Shown: one piece after another, positions 45,607 to 54,601 of the stretch
How positions within the stretch are numbered: the first letter of the stretch is position 1
How the letters are laid out: every line of letters begins with the position of its first letter
Assembly: GCF_030818895.1 (NCBI RefSeq)
Contig: NZ_JAUTBA010000001.1
Coordinates: 62,001-126,000 of the forward strand
Direction of reading: 5' to 3'
DNA length: 64,000 nucleotides
DNA from: Sphingobacterium zeae
Lineage (GTDB): Bacteria; Bacteroidota; Bacteroidia; Sphingobacteriales; Sphingobacteriaceae
The notes under the pieces: generated by a model
Database searches by the model: none
Told to the model about the DNA's origin: nothing
What the model saw: only the letters and a program-made list of their open reading frames with translations
Program-made: the position numbers and the translations under genes

Positions 45607-45848
45607 TCTGGTTTAAGTATCAGGTAATCTTAGCGCATCAATTTAGTCTCCTTTTTGCCTCAATAAAAGCGTTTGATAGAATTTTGATAACAAAGTACGC
45701 TTGGCCATCAAATCTGACGAATGTCATTTTGAACTATGATAAAATTTCCTCTGGTCACTCTTTAAGGAATGAGCTTCATGAATTAATACAATCATTTCCC
45801 AATACAGCGATTTACAAAATGAGGTAAGGGTACCTGATTTTAAAGACA

Positions 45849-45874
45849 TAGGCACCTGCTTATGCAGATGCCTA
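45849..45874 (-). terminator. Hairpin terminator of the minus-strand small-gene cluster
   Basis: TAGGCA-CTGC pairs with GCAG-TGCCTA around a short loop with one internal mismatch, 5 bp past the stop of the gene ending at 45879. Confidence 0.65.
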
Positions 45875-45878
45875 AATT

Positions 45879-46046
45879 CTATTTCTTCCTGAACATACGA
45901 TTTAACAACCGGCTCAACAAAAAGCTGGCTAGTGTCCCTACAAGCGCTGTCAATGCACTGTACAGTAGCCCGCCCACTGAAAATGATGCCCAGACCCCAC
46001 AAATGGTTCCCCCAATGGTAGAAAGTTTAATATCACTCCAGCGCAT
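45879..46046 (-). CDS. Small membrane protein (55 residues)
   Basis: MRWSDIKLSTIGGTICGVWA starts at 46046, overlapping the 3' end of the preceding gene by 14 bp in another frame. One or two hydrophobic helices (ICGVWASFSVGGLLYSALTA, GTLASFLLS) end in a basic tail (RLLNRMFRKK). The size, the two-helix shape and the place after a DUF5675 gene recall holin-like proteins, but no family is recognised. A longer frame back to 46154 overlaps the neighbour fully and is unlikely. Confidence 0.55.
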   Translation of the reverse strand: MRWSDIKLSTIGGTICGVWASFSVGGLLYSALTALVGTLASFLLSRLLNRMFRKK

Positions 46047-46311
46047 CGGCTCCTCCTTTCCTGCGGATCCGTTTGACCGCTTTTTTATCCTTATCCGGAT
46101 CGTCGTCCTGTCGGCTCCCGTCCAGCAAATCTGCCGAAGCAGCTGTCTTTTCATTCGCCGGTCTGTCCGTATCTTTTTCTAGAACGGACTCCACAATGCC
46201 AAGCCCTAGCGCGATATATTTAACAACATTCAACGCCTTATTTGGCAATTTAACAGGTGCCAGCAGAATTACCTGCAGGACCTTTGCGATTTTATTTACG
46301 ATTTTTTTCAT
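46033..46311 (-). CDS. Hypothetical small protein (92 residues)
   Basis: It begins MKKIVNKIAKVLQVILLAPV, an amphipathic/hydrophobic N-terminal half (LNVVKYIALGLGIVES), and ends in a highly charged tail (DDDPDKDKKAVKRIRRKGG). It lies 25 bp after the DUF5675 gene and overlaps the 55-residue membrane protein, so all are probably one transcript. Family not recognised. Confidence 0.6.
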   Translation of the reverse strand: MKKIVNKIAKVLQVILLAPVKLPNKALNVVKYIALGLGIVESVLEKDTDRPANEKTAASADLLDGSRQDDDPDKDKKAVKRIRRKGGADALE

Positions 46312-46336
46312 TGATCTTACGTGTTCTTGGTCAGCC

Positions 46337-46789
46337 CTATAGCGAAAACTTATTCTCGATTTTTAAGATGACCTGCCCAATTTTTACCTGTTCAATAATT
46401 GTCCTATACAACTGTTTATACGCTTCGGCCGATTGATATACTCCCCAGTCGTCATAACTTTTATGAAAATAGGTTCCGACCAGCAGGCAGCCTTCCGTAT
46501 CGTCATGCGTATTGCCGATATGGATGTAAACGAGACTGAAATTGGGGATAGCCCTAATTTCGATCATACCTTCGTGCATATCCGGAAAACGCTTTTTGTA
46601 AGCGGTATTCATCCCGCCGTTCCTGTTGATCCCGAGTTTGTAGGTTCCCGCGGGAATAGCTGTCCGACCTTTTATCTTTACATCGCGCACGGTGTCCTCA
46701 AGACCATAACACTGGAAGGTTCCGTCGATGTAGAGTTCGGACAGGGTACTATTATTCCCCTGCCGAAAACGTTTTAGTGTCAGCTCCAT
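46337..46789 (-). CDS. DUF5675-family protein
   Basis: 150 residues. Motifs of the family are visible: LSELYIDGTFQCYGLEDTVR, GRTAIPAGTYKLGINRNGG and IHIGNTHDDTEGCLLVGTYF, an L,D-transpeptidase-like sheet with a conserved His and Cys. DUF5675 proteins occur in phages, tailocins and secretion-system neighbourhoods. No phage structural gene is present here. It follows the 192-residue protein by 3 bp. Confidence 0.8.
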   Translation of the reverse strand: MELTLKRFRQGNNSTLSELYIDGTFQCYGLEDTVRDVKIKGRTAIPAGTYKLGINRNGGMNTAYKKRFPDMHEGMIEIRAIPNFSLVYIHIGNTHDDTEGCLLVGTYFHKSYDDWGVYQSAEAYKQLYRTIIEQVKIGQVILKIENKFSL

Positions 46790-46792
46790 ACC

Positions 46793-47371
46793 TTACGGAT
46801 TGCCATATACTAATTCATACGTATATTCATGCCCGGGCGTATCCGTCAGTGTAACCCGGTACTTCGCATTTTCGAAATTCGGATTATCGGCCTGCACCTG
46901 GTACATCCACGATATCCCTTGTCCGTCCATGTCCTGCGCCATCCCTACTTCCAGCTCCAAGTCATTTGCATCGAAAATTCCGACCTCTACTTTCACCACC
47001 TTCATCACATCCTTCACCATAAACAAGATCTGATCCGTTTCGTTACCTTGATAACTACTATCGTCCCAACGACGAATGACCGGTGCCGTAAAGTAATCTT
47101 TAAAGGCTACATTATAGGCTGTCTGATTAATATTTGCCTTGGCCTGATAGGCCGCCTTTAGGTCAGGATCCTGTATCGCCGTACGGGCGTACAACGATGC
47201 ATCAATAAAGCGATTCTGTACAGCAAGCTGTTTAATTGTGGGTGCTTTCTTATTTTGAAAAGTCGGTCTGCGGGCAATGATTGTCTGATTGCCACGTTGC
47301 CGGAATACGAGCATTTTGCCTACTGTCCCCGATGCTCCCTCCATGACGATATTACCTTTTGATTTTGCCAT
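46793..47371 (-). CDS. Hypothetical protein, phage-like small-gene block (possibly DUF6266-like)
   Basis: 192 residues, no signal. The start MAKSKGNIVMEGASGTVGKM and QTIIARRPTFQNKKAPT recall the opening pattern of the DUF6266 group (Gly-rich start, basic patch, then a helical Gln/Arg segment). The C-terminal half is beta-rich with an Ig-like look (VKVEVGIFDANDLELEVG, AKYRVTLTDTPGHEYTYELV). The assignment is weak. It is the first gene of a four-gene minus-strand block with DUF5675. Confidence 0.6.
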   Translation of the reverse strand: MAKSKGNIVMEGASGTVGKMLVFRQRGNQTIIARRPTFQNKKAPTIKQLAVQNRFIDASLYARTAIQDPDLKAAYQAKANINQTAYNVAFKDYFTAPVIRRWDDSSYQGNETDQILFMVKDVMKVVKVEVGIFDANDLELEVGMAQDMDGQGISWMYQVQADNPNFENAKYRVTLTDTPGHEYTYELVYGNP

Positions 47372-47722
47372 TACGTTTGTTTCTAAATGTTAAATAATCT
47401 GTCTAATGTCAAAACGAAGGGCGCCCATCATTGCCTTGACGATACAAATATGCACTCGAAATCAAGCGATGTCAATAGCGTCAAACAGATGCGGGGAAAT
47501 ACGGTTAAATCTGACGGAAAATGTTTAAAAACGGTTAAACAGATGAATCCAACGGTATGTGGCGGCGAGATGCCCCTGGCTTATGTTATCCTTGTGCTTA
47601 ACAAGGGCTTAGAAAGGGTCATCGTTTAGTTGTTGTAGTATGTTTCTTGTGCGAGGCTAGGGTGAAGCACATAATTGCCCAGATCCGGTCCATATAAAAT
47701 CCGGGCAATTAGATCTCCTTTG
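47372..47722. other. Intergenic region, 351 bp, no gene seen
   Basis: Open frames here lack family resemblance or good starts. Two short direct repeats (ACGGTTAAA, at about 47500 and 47530) and an imperfect inverted repeat AATTGCCC/GGGCAATT at 47673-47710, which could terminate the gene ending at 47723, are the only visible structure. Confidence 0.5.
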
Positions 47723-48001
47723 CTATTTCTGCTTTTTAGGGTTTGCCCTGATGTGAGCTGCAATCTCATTTTTAAAGTAATAATCTTTGCCGTCGAGATT
47801 GTAAATCGGGAGCTGGGCTTTGATTTGCCCCAATTTAGTATCCCGTATATGCAGCAATGCCTTAAGATCGGTATTATCCAATATTTCCACAGCGCTATCG
47901 GCCAGGTTTTGGCTTAAATGCTGCGCTTCCGTGGCGATTACCTGCACAGCCTGTACGAGCGCGCGTAATTCGGATCGAACTTCTTCAAAAAATTTTTCCA
48001 T
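47723..48001 (-). CDS. Small excisionase-type (HTH_17-like) DNA-binding protein
   Basis: 92 residues. After an N-terminal coiled helix (VRSELRALVQAVQVIATEAQ) comes the pattern EILDNTDLKALLHIRDTKLG followed by LPIYNLDGKDYYFKNEIAAH. This is the layout of HTH_17/excisionase-like proteins of Bacteroidota mobile elements (a helix-turn-helix followed by a wing). No integrase is in the window. It may be an orphan remnant of an element or a local regulator. Confidence 0.6.
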   Translation of the reverse strand: MEKFFEEVRSELRALVQAVQVIATEAQHLSQNLADSAVEILDNTDLKALLHIRDTKLGQIKAQLPIYNLDGKDYYFKNEIAAHIRANPKKQK

Positions 48002-48075
48002 AATCTTTGTTAATTTAAACTATCATTCGGTTTATTAATTCAGTTTAATTCATCCCTCCCTACTTATCCGTCTGC

Positions 48076-48849
48076 TCATTCAAACACGTGCAGCTTCTGC
48101 CGAAGTTCCTTGATATAGCTACGGGTCACGGCAAACGAGCGCTGAGGACCCTCACTCATCACAATTTTATTCTTCAAAAAGGAAACAATAAAGTTCATAT
48201 TGACTAGGGTCGATTGATCCACCTGAACAAATTCGGTTGCCGGTAGAAAATCGACAATTTCTTTTATGGTCTTTTTTGCCTTTCTCGGCACTGGTTTGCC
48301 AAACCCATCCAATCGCATATTTCTTTCGAAAAAAGCCAGTTCATTGTCCCCTTTCACTTTCTGCACAAAATAAATATCACTGAACTGTACTCTTTGACAC
48401 ATTTTATCAGACATTTCGATAAAGGCAAATTCAGGTTGTGGCCTAAACGTGAGATTGATCGGAACAGCCAAACGTCGAAAAGCATTTTCTAGCGCTCTAC
48501 AGACCATCGCAAATGTAGCCGGTTTGGGCATAAAGTCCGCCGCATCCAAACGATAAGAGCGCAGCGAAAACGCTTCATGCTCCGTCACAAATACAACCTC
48601 GGGTCTTCTCTTCACATCAATAGACTCATAAAGATCCATTCCATTGAGCACAGTATCCTCAGCGCTCCGATTCAGCACAATATCCATAAAGAGTACATCA
48701 TACTTGCCTGAGTGGATTTTTCGCAACGCATCTTTTTTATTATCCGCCACATCAATTAGCAGATCCAAATCTGTTTTTTCTAAAAGAGCTTTTAGTTTCT
48801 CAGCATCAGGTCGAAAATCTTCAACGATAAGAATAGGGATTATTGGCAT
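48076..48849 (-). CDS. LytTR-type response regulator
   Basis: 257 residues. The receiver (ILIVEDFRPDAEKLKALLEK; phospho-acceptor Asp in YDVLFMDIVLN; Lys of DFMPKPATF) is followed by a LytTR DNA-binding domain at about 150-257 (DIYFVQKVKGDNELAFFERN, FVQVDQSTLVNMNFIVSF, AVTRSYIKELRQKL). It lies 26 bp after the sensor gene and pairs with it. The targets are unknown; the AT-rich gap upstream of 49904 or the acyltransferase-like gene may be controlled. Confidence 0.88.
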   Translation of the reverse strand: MPIIPILIVEDFRPDAEKLKALLEKTDLDLLIDVADNKKDALRKIHSGKYDVLFMDIVLNRSAEDTVLNGMDLYESIDVKRRPEVVFVTEHEAFSLRSYRLDAADFMPKPATFAMVCRALENAFRRLAVPINLTFRPQPEFAFIEMSDKMCQRVQFSDIYFVQKVKGDNELAFFERNMRLDGFGKPVPRKAKKTIKEIVDFLPATEFVQVDQSTLVNMNFIVSFLKNKIVMSEGPQRSFAVTRSYIKELRQKLHVFE

Positions 48850-48875
48850 ACGCTATTATTTTTTAAAATACTCCG

Positions 48876-49904
48876 TTAAATCGCTTTCCGGTAGTTGTGG
48901 AGCAGCGTTAGCTGGACACTGAAAATGGAATGTTGTTCCCGATATTCAATCCGATAGGCTCCGGGCAATACCGCAGCAAATAGTTCCCGAAGCAACTTAT
49001 TGCCCTCCCCTGTATGCCCTTCCGAGCGCTTTCCGCAGACATGATTGATCATCTGGAAATGCAACTGACCATTTATCCGGGTCCATTCCATGATAATTTG
49101 GCCCTGTGTTCCCGGCGGACTGTAGTTCAGCGCATTTTCAAACCACGAGAGCATCGATGCAGCAATGATAGAGCGGCTCCAATCGGTCGCAAGGAGCACT
49201 TCTTCCCCTTTAAATAGCATGAGGCGGTCCGTAAAACACGAGGCCATCACCTTGAGCTGCTTCCATTCTTCAGCAATAGCTACTTTGACTTTTCGGTTTG
49301 CTGTCACTGCGATGATATATCGGAATAGTTCCAGTGTATCGTTTCGGTTCAGCAATTTATTCTGCTGCGCGATCTTGATCCATTCTTTCACAAAGTGCTT
49401 AGAAAGACGTCCTGCCAGCCTGCCGACCTCCAATTCCATTGTGAGCAATTGAAATCTTAGCCGAAAGGAACAATATTTATAAACGATATGTACAAGCAAG
49501 GCTGTTTCCAGTGCCAATAAATTGCCTATCGCTATACGATCATGAAATTTCATCAAATGGTAATCGGTCAGTTTACCGATAAAAGAAATACTATGCGCTG
49601 GGAGCCATGAATAGGTATAATAGACCCAAAAGTCCATACTCAGGTAGTACCAACCACCAGTCAACAAGACCACGAGCAGCTTGCCATATAAACCGCTCAT
49701 TTGGAATACTTTTATGGCAAGCCAATAGAGCGTAAATGAAAACAGGTAGGGTCCGGTCAAGGCCAATAGATGTCGCATGGTCAATCGATGCCATACATGA
49801 ATATTCATTTTGAGCAGCAGCAGCACCAAGAATCCTGTTCCGATAAAAAATAAGATGTATCTACGCGTGAAAAACTGGGTTATTTTGGTCCGTCTATCTT
49901 CCAT
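48876..49904 (-). CDS. LytS-like membrane sensor histidine kinase (atypical)
   Basis: 342 residues with about four membrane helices in the first 150 (YILFFIGTGFLVLLLLK, LLALTGPYLFSFTLYWLA, LLVVLLTGGWYYLSM), then a cytoplasmic half. The N-box-like SWFENALNYSPPGTQG marks an ATPase-type domain. The usual phospho-His motif of LytS kinases (a conserved HFLFN) is not visible; RLSKHFVKEWIKIAQQN occupies its place, which keeps His-Phe. The following gene is a LytTR regulator. Kinase activity is likely but the family is divergent. Confidence 0.75.
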   Translation of the reverse strand: MEDRRTKITQFFTRRYILFFIGTGFLVLLLLKMNIHVWHRLTMRHLLALTGPYLFSFTLYWLAIKVFQMSGLYGKLLVVLLTGGWYYLSMDFWVYYTYSWLPAHSISFIGKLTDYHLMKFHDRIAIGNLLALETALLVHIVYKYCSFRLRFQLLTMELEVGRLAGRLSKHFVKEWIKIAQQNKLLNRNDTLELFRYIIAVTANRKVKVAIAEEWKQLKVMASCFTDRLMLFKGEEVLLATDWSRSIIAASMLSWFENALNYSPPGTQGQIIMEWTRINGQLHFQMINHVCGKRSEGHTGEGNKLLRELFAAVLPGAYRIEYREQHSIFSVQLTLLHNYRKAI

Positions 49905-50062
49905 GATATCCTCTTTAAAATGTTGGCGAAATTATTTTTCCCCTATAATTAATGTACTTTGAACACTTAAATTACAAAAAACAAAACATAAATAATAAAT
50001 TAATTAAAAATAATATTTCGCTAAAAGGAAACATCATCCTTATCAAGAAATTATACAGCACC

Positions 50063-51010
50063 TCATTTACTTGATTTTATACTTTTTACCCTTTCAGCAA
50101 ATTTCTCGTTTTTTAGTTCGAAAAATTCCCGGTTTTTCACGTCGAAAAAGAAAGCACGCTCTTGTACATATATAGGCATTACCCACCTCAGTGCATCTTG
50201 TAAAACGACCGTTCTATCCTCAACATCCGGATGATAAATATGAATCAAGGGCCAGTTTTCCCATGCCGCCCAATCCTTCATAACGATCCCAGTGATCACC
50301 TTGTTTAATTGTCCCTTAAACCTCTTCATAAACCCGTTGGGTTGCTCCCCTCTTTTACAGCGCAGCCTCTTTGATAAAGCCAGATTCCACAGGCCATTGT
50401 TCTTGTTTTTTTCCATCAGTAGAAAAGAGAGGGGTAATTGGAACCGGAAGGCAAACTGTGTTATACTCGCGTGGAAATACAGTCTACTAGCTGCAACGGG
50501 GACCTTTAACAGGGCCCGGGGCTCTTTGACAGCCAAGCGATTTGCCCGTTCGTCCGCGTCAAGGTATACCAAAACCAAACGGTTTTCATTTAGGGCCGAA
50601 AGTATATTTTTCAGCACTGTACGTCTTGAAGCATAGATATAGCGCAGGCTGTCTGCTTCGAGATTGTTATACTGCAGCAGCTGTTCAGTCTCTTTTTGTT
50701 CCTCTTTAATAATATTAGGCGAAGCGAGTACAGTAATTTTATAGCCTGCCGCAAGCAGATAGCGCGGTATCAGACGGTATGGGCCATAATGGAAAGAGAT
50801 GACAATCCCGCTAAGATCAGTTGGAAGCCTTTCAAGACACGTGGCATCCAGCATTTGGTCCAGGTGGACGGGGTGCAGCATCTTGGCAAAAGACTGTCGG
50901 TAAGCGCTCCATCTCAGGTAATTCAGTTCAAGATCTTCGACAGTAAACTCCGGAAAAAAATTCCATACGTTGGCAAACCAAAAAGGTTTGGTCAATTGGT
51001 TATTGTTCAT
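50063..51010 (-). CDS. LpxL-like lysophospholipid/peptide acyltransferase-like protein
   Basis: 315 residues, no signal peptide. The block LSGIVISFHYGPYRLIPRYL with LAAGYKITVLASP resembles the HxxxxD/E acceptor region of LpxL/HtrB acyltransferases, where the usual H-x4-D/E is replaced by HYGPYR. A later block VYLDADERAN and RALLKVPVAASRLYFHASIT also fits the family layout (substrate platform, then a helix). The C-terminus (FFFDVKNREFFELKNEKF) is basic. The His is retained but the acidic partner is not obvious, so activity is uncertain. It is followed upstream by a small peptide gene at 51063. Confidence 0.55.
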   Translation of the reverse strand: MNNNQLTKPFWFANVWNFFPEFTVEDLELNYLRWSAYRQSFAKMLHPVHLDQMLDATCLERLPTDLSGIVISFHYGPYRLIPRYLLAAGYKITVLASPNIIKEEQKETEQLLQYNNLEADSLRYIYASRRTVLKNILSALNENRLVLVYLDADERANRLAVKEPRALLKVPVAASRLYFHASITQFAFRFQLPLSFLLMEKNKNNGLWNLALSKRLRCKRGEQPNGFMKRFKGQLNKVITGIVMKDWAAWENWPLIHIYHPDVEDRTVVLQDALRWVMPIYVQERAFFFDVKNREFFELKNEKFAERVKSIKSSK

Positions 51011-51062
51011 TTAAATTGTGGTTTAAAAAAAATTTAGGTTCTTGTTCAATCAGTCAACAGCA

Positions 51063-51329
51063 TCAACATTTTTCATTGTCAACGACATCCCCCATTTCCG
51101 GAAATAGCTGCATCATCTGAGACAAAGTCAACCCTAGATTGACGATCTGATCACTTGTCTGCATATTCTCGTTCATGTTGATTTGAATTAAATACCGGCC
51201 TGCAACGATACGGGTCAGGCCACTCCCGCTGGCTGTGTATGCACTAAAATTGTATGAGCTAACGATCAAATGTGGCTGAAATCCTTCAAAAAAAGAAAAA
51301 GAATGATAGGTTACAAAAATAGAAAGCAA
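51063..51329 (-). CDS. Small hypothetical protein ending in Cys (37-88 residues)
   Basis: The reading frame from 51329 gives 88 residues; an internal start at 51176 (MNENMQTSDQIVNLGLTLSQ) gives 37. The C-terminal text MMQLFPEMGDVVDNEKC ends in a lone Cys. The gene is 52 bp upstream of the acyltransferase-like gene on the same strand. A short, acidic, Cys-ending peptide beside an acyltransferase-like enzyme could be a modified-peptide precursor, but no leader or core motif is recognisable. A truncated beta-strand protein is the alternative. Confidence 0.4.
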   Translation of the reverse strand: MLSIFVTYHSFSFFEGFQPHLIVSSYNFSAYTASGSGLTRIVAGRYLIQINMNENMQTSDQIVNLGLTLSQMMQLFPEMGDVVDNEKC

Positions 51330-51486
51330 ATTGACAGTGATGGCATAAAGAACAAGAGAACAGGTCAGATATCCCTAATTTGGTGCATGATTTCCTCACA
51401 AATACGTCATCTATCATTTTTTTAGCTACTTCTCAAACCTCGATATTACTTTTATAAACATGGATTGAGCCCTTTATAAAACCTGA

Positions 51487-52473
51487 TTGACCGTATATCC
51501 AATGATCAAAACTTTTCATTTTATATTGCCCCAGGTGACCCAATTTACCAGGCAAGTAAAAGCCTTTTCACCTAAGTTGCCCGATTCCCAACTACAGCGC
51601 TATGAGGATGCGAACATCCAATTGATAGAAGAATACATTGATTATCATAGCGTCATATTTTATCGCGTGCAGGCTCAGGTGCAAAGAACATTTCATTTGT
51701 CCGTGCAAACCAATAAATCCGATTATCATCTGCTGTATAATAGACATTCCGTTTCGACCATTAAAATAGAACATGCAGCAAATAATAGTCACCTGCAGCT
51801 GCCTGCTGGATATGATACTTATGCCTACATCCCCAAAGGGAAGATGCAAACGCTTCTGGTGCAGGGAGAATATTTGATCTACGGTGTTCTGGTCGATATA
51901 GGATATATCCGGTCACCCATATTTAAAGAAGACCATTTTCTATTCAAATTCAGTACAGCACATCTCCGCGACAAGAAACGACTATATCAAAGTGCAGCAT
52001 GGCCAATCAAAGAAAAGACAAGCTATCAGCTATCTAGAATTGAAGAGCATTTTTTCAATTATCATAAAGACAATGAAGCTATGGCTGTAAAACTTGTCTA
52101 TGACCTATTTGATATCGCCATTTACAAAAATTTTGAACACTATGAAAAGATAGATCCCGATCAGTTCCTGGCCGAAAGGGCCAAGAGAATGATTAGGGAT
52201 CAGGTAACGCAGACTTTTAGCACTTGTTCCATACAGGTTATTGCCGACCAGCTACAGATTGACATTAGTAAATTGGATAAGTTGTACAAAACCGTCTATG
52301 GTGAGACTCCCAGACAGACCTGGAACACGCTTATAATTCAAAAAGCAAAAGATCTACTTCTTGCAGGGCATTCGGTCAAGGAAGTTTCAAACTATTGCGG
52401 CTATGGGTCCCAGCAGAATTTTTCAGCTTTTTTTCGGAAACAGACGGGCATCTGCCCGAGCGCTTATAAATAA
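51487..52473 (+). CDS. AraC-family transcriptional regulator
   Basis: 328 residues. The N-terminal ~215 residues are a ligand/oligomerisation region with no named family. The C-terminal HTH_18 domain has both helix-turn-helix units (STCSIQVIADQLQIDISKLD and HSVKEVSNYCGYGSQQNFSA) and the FFRKQTGICPSAYK ending. It is divergent from the peptide/acyltransferase genes and 279 bp before the exported protein at 52752, either of which could be its target. Confidence 0.9.
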   Translation: MTVYPMIKTFHFILPQVTQFTRQVKAFSPKLPDSQLQRYEDANIQLIEEYIDYHSVIFYRVQAQVQRTFHLSVQTNKSDYHLLYNRHSVSTIKIEHAANNSHLQLPAGYDTYAYIPKGKMQTLLVQGEYLIYGVLVDIGYIRSPIFKEDHFLFKFSTAHLRDKKRLYQSAAWPIKEKTSYQLSRIEEHFFNYHKDNEAMAVKLVYDLFDIAIYKNFEHYEKIDPDQFLAERAKRMIRDQVTQTFSTCSIQVIADQLQIDISKLDKLYKTVYGETPRQTWNTLIIQKAKDLLLAGHSVKEVSNYCGYGSQQNFSAFFRKQTGICPSAYK

Positions 52474-52751
52474 ACAAACATCCCTATCCATCACCCCATA
52501 TATGGCATTCGCCCCTGAAATTAGACCTCTCGTCCCAAAAATGAGCGCTACCATTCACTAATAGAAATACAACCTCAAAGAAGAGACCGGGCGCCATCGC
52601 CAAAAAACCATACAACGAGCTCCCCAAAAGTCATACATCTTAAGCTGATCACTGCAGTAACTTTGGTATAAGACAACAGAAAACAACTCCACGGCCGATC
52701 CAGGAGGATAATAAGGATAAGCGACAAGGATAAACTTAAACACATAAAAAA

Positions 52752-53165
52752 ATGAAAAAAATTGCAAAAAGATTCATCAGCACCATGAGTATTGGTGTGA
52801 TGGCGTTAGGAATTTCATTCAGCGCGAATGCGCAAAGTATTAAAAGTGAAAAAGAAGTTAAAGGAGAGAAAGAAGTAAATACAGTAGCGGCGAATCAGGT
52901 GTGGTCATACCATGGCACATCCTCAGACTCTCCTACGGATCCCAGCAAATACAGCCTGGGACCAAGTGATGAATGCGGAACACTAAGCGAGACCATCTGC
53001 CAGATCAATGCACCTGCAAATCCATCAAATCCATCACAACCCGATATGACGGCGCTGGTTACCCCGCCGGGATCATCTACCCCAACAACGATCGCCCTTC
53101 GCATCAGCACTGCCAACAGTAGTAAAACACCGAATGAAACTGTCACTGATTTCAGGCCGTTTTAA
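52752..53165 (+). CDS. Small exported protein with two Cys (DUF6520-like)
   Basis: 137 residues. A clear signal peptide (IGVMALGISFSANAQS) is followed by a charged Lys/Glu segment and a short domain with VWSYHGTSSDSPTDPSKYSL, two cysteines (DECGTLSETICQINAPANP) and a low-complexity Ser/Thr/Pro end. The layout, with W...Y..., C...CxI, matches small Sphingobacteria proteins of the DUF6520 kind, which are multicopy and of unknown function. It converges with the SusD gene at 53224 across a shared terminator. Confidence 0.65.
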   Translation: MKKIAKRFISTMSIGVMALGISFSANAQSIKSEKEVKGEKEVNTVAANQVWSYHGTSSDSPTDPSKYSLGPSDECGTLSETICQINAPANPSNPSQPDMTALVTPPGSSTPTTIALRISTANSSKTPNETVTDFRPF

Positions 53166-53185
53166 TTCAAGCTATAGCTCAAAGA

Positions 53186-53215
53186 AAGTAGCGAGGGAAC
53201 TATCCTTCGCTATTT
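53186..53215. terminator. Bidirectional hairpin terminator
   Basis: AAGTAGCGAGGGA pairs with TCCTTCGCTATTTT across the loop ACTA with one G-T and one mismatch. It lies between the convergent genes ending at 53165 and 53224, with A- and T-runs on both sides. Confidence 0.75.
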
Positions 53216-53223
53216 TCTTACGA

Positions 53224-54591
53224 TTATTCCATATTGGTCATATTTTTAACCTCAGCTGGAATATTAAAAATGTAACCGCTGCTATTGGGCAAGAGTTTGA
53301 ATTGTTCAGTTTTACCGTCAACGGTTACCTCACGGACAATTTCCTTTTTAAAACGTTCGTCTTTATTCAACCGTCTCAAATCCGACCACCTTAGCCCTCT
53401 ACGAACCAACTCTTTACGCCGCTCCCTAATTATTATTTTCAACAAAGCTTCTGAGTTAGTTTCTGTTACAGGCACAAAGAATTGCTTCTCAATCCGATTT
53501 TGCAACAGATAATTTAACTGTTCCAATGCGCTGGTAACATTTCCCAATCGTGCGTTACATTCAGCGGCATTTAATAATACTTCAGAAGTCGTCATACCTA
53601 CAAAAAAGAGCCCTGCCCCCGTTCCCATATACTGCCCTTTAAATGTAGAGAAGCCATCTGTTCCTTTTTTATAGTTTGCCCGAAGTCGCAAGTCATGCGC
53701 TTCATATAGTTGAAGTAAATCCATTGTCAAGTACGACCCTCGACTCCCAATAAACATGGTCGAGCCGTTTGAGTATGCAAAAAATAACGTTTCAGCATTC
53801 ATCGCTGGATAAGGATAAGCTGCATCGACATTCATTGTATTGAGATCCATCAAAGTCTTATAACTGCCCAATACCTTATCCGCATAATTTTTTGCTTGCA
53901 CATAATCTTCCATCGCCAAATACACGCGTGAAAGTGCAGCAAAGGCTGAAATCCGGTTGGGTCTTGTCAGTATACCCAGTTCATGTGGCAGCAAGTCACT
54001 CGCTTGTTCCAAATCTTCAATAACCGAACCATAACATTCCCCAACTGTTGACCGCTTGGTTTTGTCATTGATATCAGCAGTCAACTTGAGCGGTATGCCA
54101 GCCCCATTATTATCACCTTTCTGATCAAAAGGCGCAGCATATAGCTGCAAAAGAGTAAAATGCATCAATGCCCGATGAAAAAGCGCCTGTCCTTTGATGT
54201 TAGAAGGATCAAGTCCTTTCAAAATTTTAATATCAGGAAGTCCATCCAGCACCGTATTTGTTACAGCAATAGCCTTATACGCGTTGCGCCACACAACCAT
54301 GTTTTCAATTGTTCCATAGAGCGCCGGATTTTGAAATGTATACACCTGTTGTTCAAAATTGTAAAGCCTATTGTAACCCGCATCCGAAACGAAAAAATCA
54401 TCTGTACAAGCTTCGAGCAAAAAAGGGTAACTCCCCAAATTGAGCTGATTACCTGCATCAAGAAGTGCCTGCATATCCTCCAATGTGGATGGCACTGTGC
54501 TTGTTTTATTTGTTTTATCCTCTAGAAATTTAGTACAGGAAGCCATACAAAATAGGCTTACTATGAGTAGTTTGTAAATATATTTTTTCAT
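53224..54591 (-). CDS. SusD/RagB-like lipoprotein
   Basis: 455 residues from the ATG at 54591 (MKKYIYKLLIVSLFCMASC); a longer start at 54624 overlaps the SusC gene and is unlikely. Lipobox MASC. Core GQALFHRALMHFTLLQLYAA and C-terminal RERRKELVRRGLRWSDLRRL match the family. It is the last gene of a four-gene operon and starts 10 bp after the SusC stop. Confidence 0.92.
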   Translation of the reverse strand: MKKYIYKLLIVSLFCMASCTKFLEDKTNKTSTVPSTLEDMQALLDAGNQLNLGSYPFLLEACTDDFFVSDAGYNRLYNFEQQVYTFQNPALYGTIENMVVWRNAYKAIAVTNTVLDGLPDIKILKGLDPSNIKGQALFHRALMHFTLLQLYAAPFDQKGDNNGAGIPLKLTADINDKTKRSTVGECYGSVIEDLEQASDLLPHELGILTRPNRISAFAALSRVYLAMEDYVQAKNYADKVLGSYKTLMDLNTMNVDAAYPYPAMNAETLFFAYSNGSTMFIGSRGSYLTMDLLQLYEAHDLRLRANYKKGTDGFSTFKGQYMGTGAGLFFVGMTTSEVLLNAAECNARLGNVTSALEQLNYLLQNRIEKQFFVPVTETNSEALLKIIIRERRKELVRRGLRWSDLRRLNKDERFKKEIVREVTVDGKTEQFKLLPNSSGYIFNIPAEVKNMTNME

Positions 54592-54601
54592 GACACAAGT
54601 A

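Noticed and set aside
45879..47371. Prophage
   Set aside because: No structural, packaging, integrase or lysogeny genes accompany the DUF5675-type genes.
47387..47629. An 80-codon plus-strand gene in the 351-bp gap
   Set aside because: Low-complexity composition, short direct repeats and no recognisable domain or ribosome site.
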